Positions 1 to 11,301 are shown, counted from the first letter of the stretch. The stretch is 64,000 nucleotides of DNA from Marinobacter salarius (GCA_000831005.1 CP007152.1:806001-870000), one strand, 5' to 3'. Notes: generated by a model from the sequence alone, not told the origin. A program made the numbers and translations.

Positions 1-1
1 C

Positions 2-2293
2 AAGAAAAACACCCGCAAGGGAAAGTCTGCCCGCCGGCCCTGGTTCTGGCGCCTGTTTTTGCGCGTCTTTTTTATCGGTGTGGTGCTGCTCGCCGGTTGG
101 ATGGTTTACCTGGATGCGGTGGTCACCTCCCGCTTTGAAGGCCGTCGATTTGAAGTGCCTTCTCGAGTCTACGCGAGACCACTGGAGCTGTATGACGGCG
201 CGAGCGTCAGTTCGGGGGCTCTGCAGCGGGAGCTTGAGCTGTCCGGCTACCGTGCCGGGGATGGCAGCCGGGCAGGTACCTATCGTCGCAATGGCGGCCA
301 CTTTATTATCAGCACTCGGGGCTTTCTGTTTACCGACGGGTTGGAACCTCGTAGACGCCTGTCGCTTAACATATACAGCGACCAGGTGCAGGATTTCCGG
401 GTACTGTCGGGCGACCCTTCGCCGATTGTGCGCCTGGAACCGGCCCAGATCGGCGGTATCTATCCCGCCCACAAGGAAGACCGGGTGTTGGTGCAGCTGG
501 CGGATGTACCCGAACTTTTCACCGATACGCTATTGGCCGTTGAGGACCGCAATTTCCATGACCATGTCGGGATCGCCCCGCTATCGATTGGCCGGGCAAT
601 GCTGGCTAATATCCGGGCCGGGCAGATCGTGCAGGGGGGCAGCACGCTGACCCAGCAGTTGGTGAAGAACTTCTTCCTGACCCGGGATCAAACCTTGTTG
701 CGCAAGGGCAACGAAGCCCTGATGTCGCTGCTCCTGGAGCTCCATTACGAGAAGAACGACATACTGGAAACCTACGTCAACGAGGTGTACGTGGGGCAGG
801 CCGGCACACGAGCCATTCACGGATTCGGGCTGGCAAGCCAGTTCTATTTCGGCGAGTCGATTCGTGATCTTCAAACCCATCAGATTGCCTTGTTGGTCGG
901 CCTGGTGAAGGGGCCGAGCTACTATAATCCCCGACGCCATCCGGACCGTGCCCTGTCCCGTCGCAATCTGGTCATTGATGTGATGGCTGAAACCGATCTT
1001 ATCAGCGAAGAGGATGCCGCCAGGGCCCGTGCCCAGCCGCTGGGTGTTACGAACCAGGCTTCATACTCTGAAAACCGGTACCCGGCCTACATCGATCTGG
1101 TTCGTCGTCACCTGGCCCGGGATTACAAGCAGGAAGACCTGCAGAGTGAGGGGCTTCGCATCTTCACCACCCTGAACCCCGCGATCCAGTATGCGGCGGA
1201 ATTTGCCGTCAAGGATATGCTCGGGCGAATGGAGGGGAGCTCCGATACCACGCTGGAGTCCGCCATGGTGGTGACCTCGAGGGACAGTGGAGAGGTGTTG
1301 GCCCTGGTTGGTGGGCGTGACCCGAAATACGCCGGTTTCAATCGCGCCGTGGATGCGAGCCGTCCTATCGGTTCCCTGGTCAAGCCGTTCGTTTACCTGA
1401 CGGCGTTGCAGAACCCGGATCGGTATACCCTGATCACACCTGTCGAGGACAAGGGCTTCTCCCTGGTGTTCGACGACGGACGCCGCTGGGAGCCTGAAAA
1501 CTACGATAAGGAACAGCGCGGCGAGGTGCCCCTGCACAAGGCGCTCTCCCACTCGTATAACCTACCTACTGTGCGTGTAGGGCTGGATGTGGGTATCGGC
1601 GCTGTGAAGTCTACCTTGCAGGGATTTGGCGTTCCCGGGGGTATTTCGGAGTATCCATCAATGTTGTTGGGCTCAGTCTCCATGACGCCGGTAACGGTCG
1701 CCCAGATCTATCAGGGGCTGGCTACGTCCGGTTTCAATACGCCCCTGAGAACCATTCGGCAGGTCACCGATGCCGAAGGCGAGGCCCTGTCTCGCTATAG
1801 CCTGAAAGTGGACCAGGTAGCGGATCCCGCCGCGGTACATCTTGTCCAGTATGTTATGCAGGAAACCATGCAGGAAGGTACCGGGCGTTCCGCGTACCGG
1901 ACCGTGCCACGAGAGCTCACGCTTGCAGGTAAGACCGGAACCACCGATGATGGCCGCGATTCCTGGTTCGCCGGTTTCAGCGGCGACCTGCTGGCGGTGA
2001 CCTGGGTTGGCCGAGACGACAACGGCCCAACGTCTCTGACAGGCGCCACCGGCGCGTTACCAGTGTGGTCCCGGTTTATGAGCCAGGTACCGCAGCACGG
2101 CTTCTCGCCGGTGGTGCCGGATGGGGTAGAGTACCTCTGGGTCAATCCCGACGAAGTCGCCCTGACAGAAGAACATTGTGACAATGCACGCCTCGTACCG
2201 TTCATCACCGGCAGTGAGCCTGATGTGGAGGTTTCCTGCGGAGGTAATATCGAGCGGCGGATACGGGGCTGGTTTGAAGGACTTTTCCAATGA
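2..2293 (+). CDS. mrcB: Penicillin-binding protein 1B, bifunctional transglycosylase/transpeptidase (5' end outside window)
   Basis: Class A PBP that polymerises lipid II and cross-links peptidoglycan at the inner membrane. The reading frame is open to the left edge: a basic, Trp/Phe-containing stretch precedes the first possible start, a TTG at 59, so the true start lies outside the window. In order: an N-terminal membrane anchor near nt 60-125, a UB2H-like region, a GT51 domain with EDRNF (about nt 541) and GGSTLTQQ (about nt 637), and a transpeptidase domain with the SLVK active-site serine (about nt 1373), SYN (about nt 1554) and KTGT (about nt 1930). The length after the edge fits PBP1b. 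The stop overlaps the next gene's start as ATGA, so the two are translationally coupled. The family call is firm; 1B rather than 1A rests on overall resemblance. Confidence 0.93.
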   Translation, partial: KKNTRKGKSARRPWFWRLFLRVFFIGVVLLAGWMVYLDAVVTSRFEGRRFEVPSRVYARPLELYDGASVSSGALQRELELSGYRAGDGSRAGTYRRNGGHFIISTRGFLFTDGLEPRRRLSLNIYSDQVQDFRVLSGDPSPIVRLEPAQIGGIYPAHKEDRVLVQLADVPELFTDTLLAVEDRNFHDHVGIAPLSIGRAMLANIRAGQIVQGGSTLTQQLVKNFFLTRDQTLLRKGNEALMSLLLELHYEKNDILETYVNEVYVGQAGTRAIHGFGLASQFYFGESIRDLQTHQIALLVGLVKGPSYYNPRRHPDRALSRRNLVIDVMAETDLISEEDAARARAQPLGVTNQASYSENRYPAYIDLVRRHLARDYKQEDLQSEGLRIFTTLNPAIQYAAEFAVKDMLGRMEGSSDTTLESAMVVTSRDSGEVLALVGGRDPKYAGFNRAVDASRPIGSLVKPFVYLTALQNPDRYTLITPVEDKGFSLVFDDGRRWEPENYDKEQRGEVPLHKALSHSYNLPTVRVGLDVGIGAVKSTLQGFGVPGGISEYPSMLLGSVSMTPVTVAQIYQGLATSGFNTPLRTIRQVTDAEGEALSRYSLKVDQVADPAAVHLVQYVMQETMQEGTGRSAYRTVPRELTLAGKTGTTDDGRDSWFAGFSGDLLAVTWVGRDDNGPTSLTGATGALPVWSRFMSQVPQHGFSPVVPDGVEYLWVNPDEVALTEEHCDNARLVPFITGSEPDVEVSCGGNIERRIRGWFEGLFQ

Positions 2294-2865
2294 AATCGAA
2301 CACGTTTAAGTTCGCTGGCTTATTGGCCCTGTCGCTGACGGTGGCCGGTTGCGCTTCTGGCCCGGGCGGTGGCTCCATCTATGTGCCAGCCGGTGATCGG
2401 TCATCCCCTGACGAGGCGCCCCAGCCGCCACAAACCGGTGAGCCTCGTGACGAACCGCGGGTTGAGCGTAAAAGCGAGCAGCCTGATCAACCGGTGCGGC
2501 AGCCAGAGCGCACGGCCCCCAGCTACCAGGATGAGGGTGACGCTCTGTCGCCGGCAGCACGAAGCCTTATCCAGCGGGCGGACAGCCTGATGGCGTCCGG
2601 CGAGACCCAGGCCGCCGTGGCGCAACTGGAGCGGGCACAGCGAATCGCCCCACGCTCGGCGCAGGTGTACTTCAAGCTCTCACAAGCCTACGTGGCACTG
2701 GATCAACTGGGTTCGGCGGAGCAGTTCACGTTGAAAGGGTTGTCTTTGGCGGGCAGCAATTCGTCATTGCAGCGCTCGGGATGGTTGCTGCTGGCGGATA
2801 TCCGGCGTGCCAGGGGTAATGTGGCTGGGGCGGATCAGGCAGAGGCGCGTGCGTCGGCCTTGTGA
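2290..2865 (+). CDS. TPR-containing lipoprotein
   Basis: A 191-residue lipoprotein. The signal peptide ends in a lipobox (LTVAGC, Cys near residue 21), followed by a Pro/Glu/Gln/Arg-rich low-complexity linker to about residue 90. The C-terminal half is alpha-helical with TPR character (motifs such as AAVAQLERAQRIAPRSAQVYFKL). The start overlaps the mrcB stop (ATGA), which places it in the PBP1b transcript. Small TPR lipoproteins downstream of mrcB are frequent in gammaproteobacteria, and a role in organising or activating peptidoglycan synthesis is plausible. It is not the known activator LpoB by visible sequence, so the function is an inference from position. Confidence 0.8.
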   Translation: MKSNTFKFAGLLALSLTVAGCASGPGGGSIYVPAGDRSSPDEAPQPPQTGEPRDEPRVERKSEQPDQPVRQPERTAPSYQDEGDALSPAARSLIQRADSLMASGETQAAVAQLERAQRIAPRSAQVYFKLSQAYVALDQLGSAEQFTLKGLSLAGSNSSLQRSGWLLLADIRRARGNVAGADQAEARASAL

Positions 2866-2880
2866 TTTGCGGTAGCTGGA

Positions 2881-2906
2881 GCCGGGCAGTGTTTGAACTG
2901 CCCGGC
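2881..2906. terminator. Perfect 10 bp inverted repeat between convergent genes
   Basis: GCCGGGCAGT and its exact reverse complement are separated by a 6 nt loop. The site lies between the converging lipoprotein gene and the DUF4382 gene. The GC-rich stem and position suit a bidirectional terminator. Neither side has a clear T-tract, so termination is inferred from the hairpin alone. Confidence 0.5.
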
Positions 2907-2919
2907 TATCTATCGAGAA

Positions 2920-3828
2920 CTACGGCTGTGTCTGGAGTTCAAAATCAGCGGTAGACGTCTCGCTAGCAACAACGGTGACATTTTGAGCTCCGTTGAAGTT
3001 GATGTCGTCGTCTGATGGTTCTCCTTGATCGTTCTCGATCAGGTCATCCCCGCAGGTATAACTCACGGTGTACTCTCCAGCTGGAATGAAAGCGGCGGTG
3101 TAGGTATAGGTTCCGTTTTCGTCGACCGGAGCAACAACCAGCGGTTCGTTTTCGCTGCCAATGTCGTCAGGCACGGCATCTGCTCCTTCATGAACGTAGA
3201 CATTGCCTGCAAATTCAGGAGTCATTGCGTCACCACATTCCTGAGTGATCAGTTCGCCAGCTACCGTACCCTCGATAGTGCCGACCTCAGAGTTGTCGAC
3301 AAGCCTGAGTACCGGCTTGAGTCGATAGCTGTCCTGCCCGACAGGGTTAACCAGTGACTTGCGAACATCGAAGTCGATGGTAAAGCTGACTTCACCTCCG
3401 GCAGGAACGGTAAACCCTGATGTCTGTACGCCTCTTGCCGATGGAGTGGTAAGGATGTGAGAGCTTCCGTCATCAAGAAGGACGGTGTTGTCGTCGCCGA
3501 GTTCGATTCTCATCCAGTTGTAGTTGCCAGCCGGAACTTCCTCATCAGTGACGAGGCTTTCAAATGAACCTCCCTGCAGGTCGAGAAGATTGATCGGTGC
3601 GGGGAATTCCAGCTCAAACCTGCGACGTTCGCCGTCTGAAGGTTGAAGTACCAGCGCGGTAACCTCAATGTTTACTTCCTGGGCGCTGTCTACAGGTGCA
3701 TCAGTCAGTCCGACGCTTACGCTGCCGGTTTCCCCTCCGCTAAGACTGCTGCTGTCGCTGTCACCGCCACAGGCAGTCAGCGCTCCGGTAAAGCCAAGTA
3801 TTGTCAGGTATTTCAGAGACTGATTCAT
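2920..3828 (-). CDS. DUF4382 domain lipoprotein
   Basis: Predicted surface or periplasmic lipoprotein of about 302 residues. I chose the ATG at 3828 because TAAGGAGG sits just upstream (3835-3842); a longer open frame to 3891 lacks this. The signal peptide ends in a lipobox (ALTACG), followed by a Ser/Gly/Asp linker. A DUF4382 domain follows (GSVSVGLTDAPVDSAQEV..., then a region describing PINLLDLQGG), and a C-terminal beta-sandwich, carboxypeptidase-regulatory-like part has four Cys. DUF4382 proteins are acidic beta-rich lipoproteins of unknown function. The gene is transcribed divergently from the ECF sigma gene; a regulatory link is possible but not shown. Confidence 0.82.
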   Translation of the reverse strand: MNQSLKYLTILGFTGALTACGGDSDSSSLSGGETGSVSVGLTDAPVDSAQEVNIEVTALVLQPSDGERRRFELEFPAPINLLDLQGGSFESLVTDEEVPAGNYNWMRIELGDDNTVLLDDGSSHILTTPSARGVQTSGFTVPAGGEVSFTIDFDVRKSLVNPVGQDSYRLKPVLRLVDNSEVGTIEGTVAGELITQECGDAMTPEFAGNVYVHEGADAVPDDIGSENEPLVVAPVDENGTYTYTAAFIPAGEYTVSYTCGDDLIENDQGEPSDDDINFNGAQNVTVVASETSTADFELQTQP

Positions 3829-4055
3829 TGCAAACCTCCTTAGGGAAAGACACTGGCCGGTTGAAGAAATGTTGGGTGGCCACAAGGGCATAACGCTGAA
3901 ATGTCGTCAGCCGTTCCATTGTGTCTGCTAACCCTTGCCTATGGGACGGCTGATGCGACTTTGATCGGTGGTTTGGTCATGGGCCAATACTTACGTGCGG
4001 ATTGTGTTGTAAACTGCGTCCTCTTTTTGCGCGATTAATCAGACGAGTACCGGTT

Positions 4056-4643
4056 TTGGCTTTACTTTCCTTTAACCCTTCCCGGGCCAAGCGATTTGAG
4101 AAACTGGTGCAGCCGCATTTGGAGGCTATGTACCGGTTTGCGTATCGTTTGGCTGGGCAGCAACAGGATGCCGAGGATTTGGTTCAGGATGTGGTCTTGA
4201 AACTATATCCCCGTCTCTCGGAGCTGGAATCAGTGGAGCAACTGAGGCCATGGTTGAATCGCGTGTTGTACCGGCACTTTATTGATCAGGTCCGTCGCAA
4301 AGGACGTCGCGCCGACAGGCCTGTTAGCGACGTAGCAGAGCCGGAACAGCAATCCTCCTTTTTAGACTCCTACGCCGCGGATGTCCCCGATCTCAGTGAG
4401 CAGATCAGTTCTGAGCGCTTGAAGCCCGTTATGGATGAGATTATTCAGACTCTGTCGCCGGATCGGCGCACTCTGATGCTGCTGCACGATGTGGATGGCT
4501 GGAGCCAGGAAGATATTGCTCAGGTGCTTGAAATACCGGTTGGCACGGTGAAGTCGAGAGTCCATCGTTGTCGGGCCGCCCTGCGGGAAAAGTTACTTGA
4601 GCGTCCGGAACTTTTTCCGCAGGCCGAGCGTGTGAAAGAATGA
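4056..4643 (+). CDS. ECF-type RNA polymerase sigma factor
   Basis: Sigma-70 family protein of the extracytoplasmic function group. Region 2 is visible (YRFAYRLAGQQQDAEDLVQDVVLKLY), then an acidic linker, then region 4 with a helix-turn-helix (WSQEDIAQVLEIPVGTVKSRVHRCRAAL). The start is uncertain: no ATG lies in front of region 2, the frame is open from a TTG at 4002, and I chose the TTG at 4056, which gives the usual short leader. The anti-sigma gene begins about 10 nt after the stop, the normal sigma/anti-sigma operon arrangement. The stimulus it answers to is not evident. Confidence 0.88.
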   Translation: MALLSFNPSRAKRFEKLVQPHLEAMYRFAYRLAGQQQDAEDLVQDVVLKLYPRLSELESVEQLRPWLNRVLYRHFIDQVRRKGRRADRPVSDVAEPEQQSSFLDSYAADVPDLSEQISSERLKPVMDEIIQTLSPDRRTLMLLHDVDGWSQEDIAQVLEIPVGTVKSRVHRCRAALREKLLERPELFPQAERVKE

Positions 4644-4653
4644 GGTGATGGCA

Positions 4654-5760
4654 ATGATGTGTGACGAGTGCAAAAACAATCTGGGTTCCTGGGCCAAGGC
4701 CGAGCTGTCGGCTGCTCAGGCTAACCGCCTTGAGCAGCATCTTGCCGAGTGTGAGAGCTGTTCCGTTGCCGCACACAACGAATTGGCAATCGTCACCGCG
4801 ATGCGTGAAAGTCAGGAGATACCGCCCTCGTCGCCGGGTTTTGAGAAACAGGTTCTGGATGTTGCCATCGGAAGGGAGCGCCGGTCCCGCAAAAGCCTTA
4901 CGGACTACGGTTGGAGTGCCCCGTGGGTGGGAGGTGCCATTGCGGCGGCCCTGGTCCTGGGGATTGCACTTGGTTTTGGCTGGCGTTCAGGCCAGGAACC
5001 GGCGGATGAATTGGCGCAGATTAAAACGGATTCAGTAACCGATCATCGAGTAACCGTTGTTGATGAAAGCGCGGATGAACGCTCGGCACTGAAGCCGGTT
5101 GCCCGGAATGTTCGGCTTGCGTTTCGCTCCAGGGAAGCGCTGCAGGGTGTTACTTTGACAGTGGAATTGCCGCCTCATGTAGAGGTTTCTGATTATCCCG
5201 GGCACCAAAGGTTGAGCTGGAGAGTTGATCTGGATAAAGGCGAAAATGTGGTAAACCTGCCATTAAACATTCTGTTCTCTGGTGAGGGTGAGCTGGTCGC
5301 TCATCTTGACGATGGCCAAAGAACCAAAACGTTCCGGGCCAGTCTCAACGGCCCATCAATAAATGGACGTCCGGAGCTCGTCATGATGTCGGGAATCTGG
5401 CAGAGAGCTGTCTGTTTCGTCGGTCTCAGCCTGTTTTTGGTGGGACCGTCAACGGTTTTTGCCAGTGATGATCTTGATGTGACCATGAGAATGGTTACAG
5501 ACGACGAAGACCTTACGGAATCTGTCGTGCGTGAGATTAACCTGCGTGAACCGGTATCACTTGGTCGACCGTCGAAAGATCGTGGCATCGATAAGTCGGT
5601 TCATTCCGCGGATAAGGCCCGGGACGCACGCGAGAGAGGGCGGGATGCCGCCAACGCAGCGTCTGAGCGGGCTCGGGAAGTCCGTAATGACAATGGGCGA
5701 AAGGGGCGGCCTGAGTTGCCTGATCTGCCAGATGTCTCCAATCGTCCCGACCGGCCCTAG
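4654..5760 (+). CDS. Zinc-finger anti-sigma factor with an unusual second C-terminal region
   Basis: The N-terminal zf-HC2 zinc finger (MCDEC..., then H-x3-C-x2-C in EQHLAECESC) marks a ZAS-type anti-sigma factor for the ECF sigma upstream. One membrane helix lies near residues 92-112 (WVGGAIAAALVLGIALGFGW), followed by a beta-rich periplasmic domain. Near residue 240 there is a second hydrophobic stretch shaped like a signal peptide (AVCFVGLSLFLVGPSTVFA), then an acidic segment and a highly charged Arg/Asp/Ala tail ending in Pro-rich sequence. The second half looks like a separate small secreted protein joined in frame; an ATG ATG at about 5382-5387 could start it. GAGGTGA before 4654 supports the chosen start, though GTG 4645 is possible. 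Confidence 0.8.
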   Translation: MMCDECKNNLGSWAKAELSAAQANRLEQHLAECESCSVAAHNELAIVTAMRESQEIPPSSPGFEKQVLDVAIGRERRSRKSLTDYGWSAPWVGGAIAAALVLGIALGFGWRSGQEPADELAQIKTDSVTDHRVTVVDESADERSALKPVARNVRLAFRSREALQGVTLTVELPPHVEVSDYPGHQRLSWRVDLDKGENVVNLPLNILFSGEGELVAHLDDGQRTKTFRASLNGPSINGRPELVMMSGIWQRAVCFVGLSLFLVGPSTVFASDDLDVTMRMVTDDEDLTESVVREINLREPVSLGRPSKDRGIDKSVHSADKARDARERGRDAANAASERAREVRNDNGRKGRPELPDLPDVSNRPDRP

Positions 5761-5812
5761 CTTCCCTTGCTAACTACTTACTAACTATACGGCATCGTAA
5801 TTTTCCTTCTGC

Positions 5813-5828
5813 GACGAAGCACTTCGTC
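5813..5828. terminator. Small hairpin after the anti-sigma gene
   Basis: GACGAAG and CTTCGTC form a 7 bp stem with a 2 nt loop, about 50 nt past the anti-sigma stop. No strong T-run follows, so it may be a weak terminator or a chance palindrome. The surrounding 150 nt up to the next gene otherwise show only a TTGCTATACT-like promoter element near 5830. Confidence 0.3.
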
Positions 5829-5914
5829 AGTTGCTATACTCCGGTTTTTGTCGTGCCCTCACTCAACGCGTCTGTTTTGAGGGGCGCCACCACAGCGTAT
5901 TTCCGGAGTAAAGC

Positions 5915-7225
5915 TTGGGGTTCCCACGATCAGCCATTCTGTTTATTGCCCTGATGACCTCGACTCCTGCGGCGATGGCCATGGAGGTCACCAATAGGCC
6001 GGATTTCGATGCCGGTGTGGAGGCCTTTCGGCAAGGAAACCTGGAAGAGGCCCGGATTTTTTCGAGCGAGCTCGGGCGGCTGGCACCAACTCTCCATCCC
6101 TACTCTACAATCTCGGCGTTGTTTACTTCCGTCTCGGCGATCTCGGGTCGGCCGAAACCGTATTCCTGACATTGCTGGAAACGCCTCATGCGCCTCTGGC
6201 TTACTACAACCTCGGTCTGGTAAAGCAGAGGATGGGTAAGGTGGGCGACGCCCGCCAGTGGTTCGAACGCGCTGCCAGCGAGGATTCACCTGAAGAAGTC
6301 CAAACGTTGGCTCGTCACCAGCTGGCTGATGTCACCGCGGAATCTCCATTGGGTCAGCGCCATGGTAGTGGCTATCTCGCCGTCGCTGGCGGATACGACG
6401 ACAATATTGCTGGAACTCCGGATGATGTTTCCAGTGATAAGGAAGGCGGGTTTGCGGATGCGCTGGCGGCGGGAACTGTTCAACTCGGAATGAAGGAGCT
6501 CAGTTTGCACGGGGTTGCTTTCACTCGTCAGTACCTGGGAACTCTGCCTTTAATAACACTTATCTCAGCACTGGTGCGTCGTTGCCGAAAGAGCTGGGAG
6601 ACGGAGAGCTTACATCAACCTGAGCCTGTCGGCATCCTGGTTTGGCGGTGATCCCCTTGAGCGCGAGGCCCGGGTCGAGATGCTCTATCATCCCGATCGG
6701 TGCGTTTTGGCTCCTGTGGTCTCTGGTGTTGAATGCAGCGTAAGTGGTTCGGTTTCAACGATTGACGGTGGCAGCGATTACAGCGCCTACGATGGAGAAA
6801 TGCTGCGATTCCGCGCCAGCGCCGATAAAGCGTTGGGAAGTTGGGTTCTGAGCGGTCATTATCAGCTGGAAGATAACCATCGAAGGGATCTCTCGACACA
6901 GCAGGAGTTCTTCAGTGTATCTCCCATACGAAATCTTGTGTCGGCGGAAGTCCGTCACTATGTGTCGGGCCGATTTTCGTTGGGCGGCAAGGCCGATGTT
7001 CGTTACTCCCGCTACAAGGATGACCAACGATTCGTGTCGAACGGGGCTCTGGTCTCTGAGCGGCGCACGGATAACCGGTTGCGCGGTTCGCTGCTGGCGG
7101 AATACCGACTGGCCGGGGAATGGATGATGCTGGCGGAATGGAGCATGCTGGACAACCGCAGTACCATTGAACGTTATGACTACAGCCGTCGGGAAGTGAT
7201 GCTCGGGTTTGAGACCGTGTTCTGA
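5915..7225 (+). CDS. TPR protein with C-terminal outer-membrane barrel (frameshifted at three places)
   Basis: Read across frames this is one secreted protein of about 437 residues. TTG 5915 follows a GGAG and gives a signal peptide ending near AMA. TPR units come next (LLYNLGVVYFRLGDLGSAE, then APLAYYNLGLVKQRMGKVGDARQWFERA), then a C-terminal half of alternating beta-strands (GYLAVAGGYDDNIAG..., LSASWFGGDPLEREARVEML..., ending in the aromatic EVMLGFETVF) typical of an outer-membrane barrel. The frame breaks near 6088, 6545 and 6611. Restoring a base at 6088 and 6611 rejoins sensible protein on both sides, so the breaks look like sequence errors, though real decay cannot be excluded. It lies downstream of the ECF sigma/anti-sigma pair and may be under its control. 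The substrate is unknown. Confidence 0.68.
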
Positions 7226-7269
7226 AGTCATGGCGGGATATCCGTATCCAGCATGGCGAACGGGGCTAT

Positions 7270-8521
<1,252 letters not shown>

Positions 8522-9801
8522 TCAGAGCGTTTTCATGACACGGCGTGCCGCTTCCGTTGTCTGTCGGATGTCGTCATCGGTCAGGGCTGCGCTGGTAAAG
8601 CTGGCCTCAAAGGCTGAAGGCGCCAGGTACACACCTTCCTTGAGCATCCCCTGGAAGAACTTCTTGAACCGCTCTGCGTCGCAGGCCACGACCTGGTCGA
8701 AGCGAGTGATCTTGGGAGCGTCGGCAAAGAAGAAGCCGAACATGGCGCCAGCACTTTGAACTGCCAATGGAACGCCGGTGCTGTCCGCAGCCTCTTTCAA
8801 CCCATCGCGAACGGCATTGGTCTTTTCCGTTAACCGGTCATGGAATCCCGGCTCTGAAATGGCATTCAATGTGGCCAGGCCGGCACACATGGCCAGTGGG
8901 TTGCCGCTCAGAGTGCCGGCCTGATAGACCGGCCCCAGTGGCGAGATGTGTTCCATGATTTCCCGTTTGCCGCCAAACGCGCCAACGGGCAGTCCACCGC
9001 CAATCACTTTGCCCAGGGCAGTCAGGTCCGGTGTGACACCGTAAAATTCCTGAGCACCACCGAGGGCGACCCGAAAGCCGGTCATGACTCATCGAAAATC
9101 AATACCGTGCCGTGCTCGTCGCATACCTCCCGCAACGCTTCAAGGAAACCGGGGACAGGCGGTATGCAGTTCATGTTGCCCGCCACTGGCTCAACGATGA
9201 TGGCTGCGATTTCATCGCCCATTTTTGCGAAGGTTTCCCGAACACTTTCAATATCGTTGAACGCCAGGGTCAACGTATGTTCCGCGAGGCTGGCGGGAAT
9301 GCCCGGTGAGTTGGGGACACCCAGGGTCAGCGCGCCGGAGCCGGCTTTCACCAGCAGTGAATCCACGTGGCCGTGATAGCAGCCTTCGAACTTCACGATC
9401 TTGTCTCGGCCGGTATAGCCGCGGGCGAGTCGAACCGTGCTCATGGTGGCCTCGGTGCCGGAATTAACCATGCGCACCAGGTCAATGGAAGGGACCAGTT
9501 CGCAGACCTTCTTGGCCATTTCGGTTTCGATCGCTGTCGGTGCTCCGTAACCGATGCCCTGATCGACCTGGGCATGGAGCGCATCCTTGATGATCTGGTT
9601 GCCGTGGCCAAGGATCATGGGCCCCCAGGAACCGATGTAATCGATGTAGCGGCGATCGTCTTCGTCGTACAGGTAGGCGCCGTCGGCGTGCTTGAAAAAC
9701 AGCGGGGTACCACCGACTCCCCGGAAGGCCCGGACTGGAGAGTTGACGCCTCCAGGGATGTATTTCTGAGCCTGTTCGAATAGGGTTTCGGACTGGGTCA
9801 T
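8522..9801 (-). CDS. hemL: Glutamate-1-semialdehyde 2,1-aminomutase (frameshifted once)
   Basis: PLP enzyme converting glutamate-1-semialdehyde to 5-aminolevulinate in the C5 route of haem synthesis. The N-terminal part ([22 protein letters not shown]) and the PLP-binding SGTEAT are typical, and the C-terminal part carries the PLP lysine in [16 protein letters not shown]. The two parts lie in different frames, joined at about 9087, where the expected FDEVMTGFR needs one more G (GAGGTC reads GAGTC). Summed length is about 427 residues, normal for HemL. The gene starts 4 nt after the thiE stop, in the run thiD-thiE-hemL. The break is most likely a sequence error, since this is the usual source of haem in such organisms. 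Confidence 0.92.
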
Positions 9802-9804
9802 GGT

Positions 9805-10515
9805 TCAGGACTCCTGAGATACGGACGATGAAAAAAGTGGGTGATGTTGCGCAAACAGCTGGCTAAATCGGCGTGCGCGCTCTTCAACGGTGGCAACGTC
9901 ACCATCGAACAGGCCGCCGACCACGGCCAGCAGGTCGGCGCCGGCGCGGATCAGGCCTTCGCCGTTATCTATAGTAATGCCCCCAATGGCGGTTACGGGT
10001 TTGCCAAACTGCCGTGACTTGGTCAGAACTGAAGGCTCGGCAACGGGTGCGTCAGGCTTGGTGGTTGAGTTAAAGAAGCGGCCGAGCCAGGTAGTCGGCG
10101 CCGTCCGCATCCGCCCGGGACGCCAGTGCCAGGTCGGCATGGCAGGTTGCACCGACGATGGCATGGTCACCAAGCTGCCGTCTGGCCAGGGCCAGGGAGC
10201 CATCGGACTGACCCAAGTGCACACCGGCGGCTCCGCAGCGACGGGCCAGTTCGGGATCATCGTTGATGATCAGCGGCACGCGGGCATTGTGGCAAAGGGC
10301 CGCCAGGTCCTGCGCCTGTTTCAGCCGTTCTGGCTCCGGCGCCTTTTTTTCACGGTACTGTACCAACACGGCCCCGCCTCGAAGGCCGCCTCAACCGCGA
10401 CCAGCAGTCGGTCTTCCGGTAACAGTTGGCTGTCGGTAATGGCGTAGAGGCCTGGCTTCAGGCCCTTGGCGATGGCCTGGGCACTGAAAGTGCCGGAAGG
10501 CGTTAGCTCTGCCAT
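9805..10515 (-). CDS. thiE: Thiamine-phosphate synthase (frameshifted twice)
   Basis: Joins HMP-PP and the thiazole phosphate to give thiamine monophosphate. The protein is recovered only by reading three frames in order: GLYAITDSQLLPEDRLL; then VLVQYREKKAPEPERL with INDDPELARRCGAAGVHLGQSDG; then FFNSTTKPDAPVAEPSVL with KPVTAIGGITIDNG and the tail. These are the TMP synthase motifs QYREK, (N)DD, GVHLGQ and AIGGI. Breaks lie near 10374 (GGGGC where five Gs would restore AGAVLVQ) and near 10085. The start ATG 10515 overlaps the thiD stop by 13 nt, so the genes are coupled. Length is about 237 residues, slightly longer than usual. Confidence 0.85.
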
Positions 10516-11290
10516 GGAATGCCCCGGTCGGGTACCGGTTGCCCTTTGCCGACTCGCAGTGCGTGCCGGATCGCACGGAGGACATAGTCCTGCGCCTGGT
10601 CAATCGCTGCCCCGGCTGAGAGGCCTGATGCCCTGCCAGCGGCGATCGAGGCCGCCAGGGTGCACCCGGTGCCGTGATACTCACCACCAACCCGCTCAAC
10701 GTAAAAATGGGACGGTTCTTCAGACTGGTGGTAGAGAGTGTTGATGATGTCCTCGCCTTCGCCATGCCCCCCCGTGGCCAGTACGGACTGGCAACCAGCG
10801 TTTAGCAGCTTGCGGGCCGCTTGCGCCGGATCTTCGTTCTCGCCCAGCAGGGCCAATTCAATGCTGTTGGGCGTAATCATCTCTGCGTGTCGGAACAGGC
10901 GTTCCTTCATGCGTGCAATCAGCGCTTCGTCGGCGAGGTCGCCGCCACCGGCGGCCTTGATCACCGGATCGGTAATCAGAGGGATGTCCGGGTGGTTGGC
11001 GAGAAAATCCACCAGTACATCCACCACATCGGCGTTGCCGAGGGCTCCGGTTTTGATGGCATGAATGGGGGTGTCCCCGGCCAGGCATTCCAGTTGTTGG
11101 CGGACGATGTCCGGGTCCGTTGCGGTGGCGTTGTAGACGTTCCGGGTGTCTTGCACGGTCAGGCAGGACAACACAGGCAGCGGGTGACAGCCCAGGGCGG
11201 TCACTGCCTGGATATCAGCTGGATGCCGGCGCCGCCGGAGGGATCCAGGCCAGAAATAATCAGAACGTGAGGACGGCTGTTAAGGTTGAT
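10503..11290 (-). CDS. thiD: Hydroxymethylpyrimidine/phosphomethylpyrimidine kinase (frameshifted near the N-terminus)
   Basis: Ribokinase-fold enzyme that phosphorylates HMP and HMP-P for thiamine synthesis. The N-terminus SGLDPSGGAGIQADIQAVTALG is recovered only if one G is restored near 11220 (CAGCTG for CAGGCTG). The rest is continuous to the stop, with HAIKTGALGN, ITDPVIKAAGGG and the catalytic-loop GTGCTLAASIAAG. No ATG, GTG or TTG sits at the expected place. An AGGAG at 11299-11303 points to a start near 11290, where the codon reads ATC, so the start may carry a base error. It precedes thiE with a 13 nt overlap. Confidence 0.88.
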
Positions 11291-11301
11291 AGTCGGGCTC
11301 C

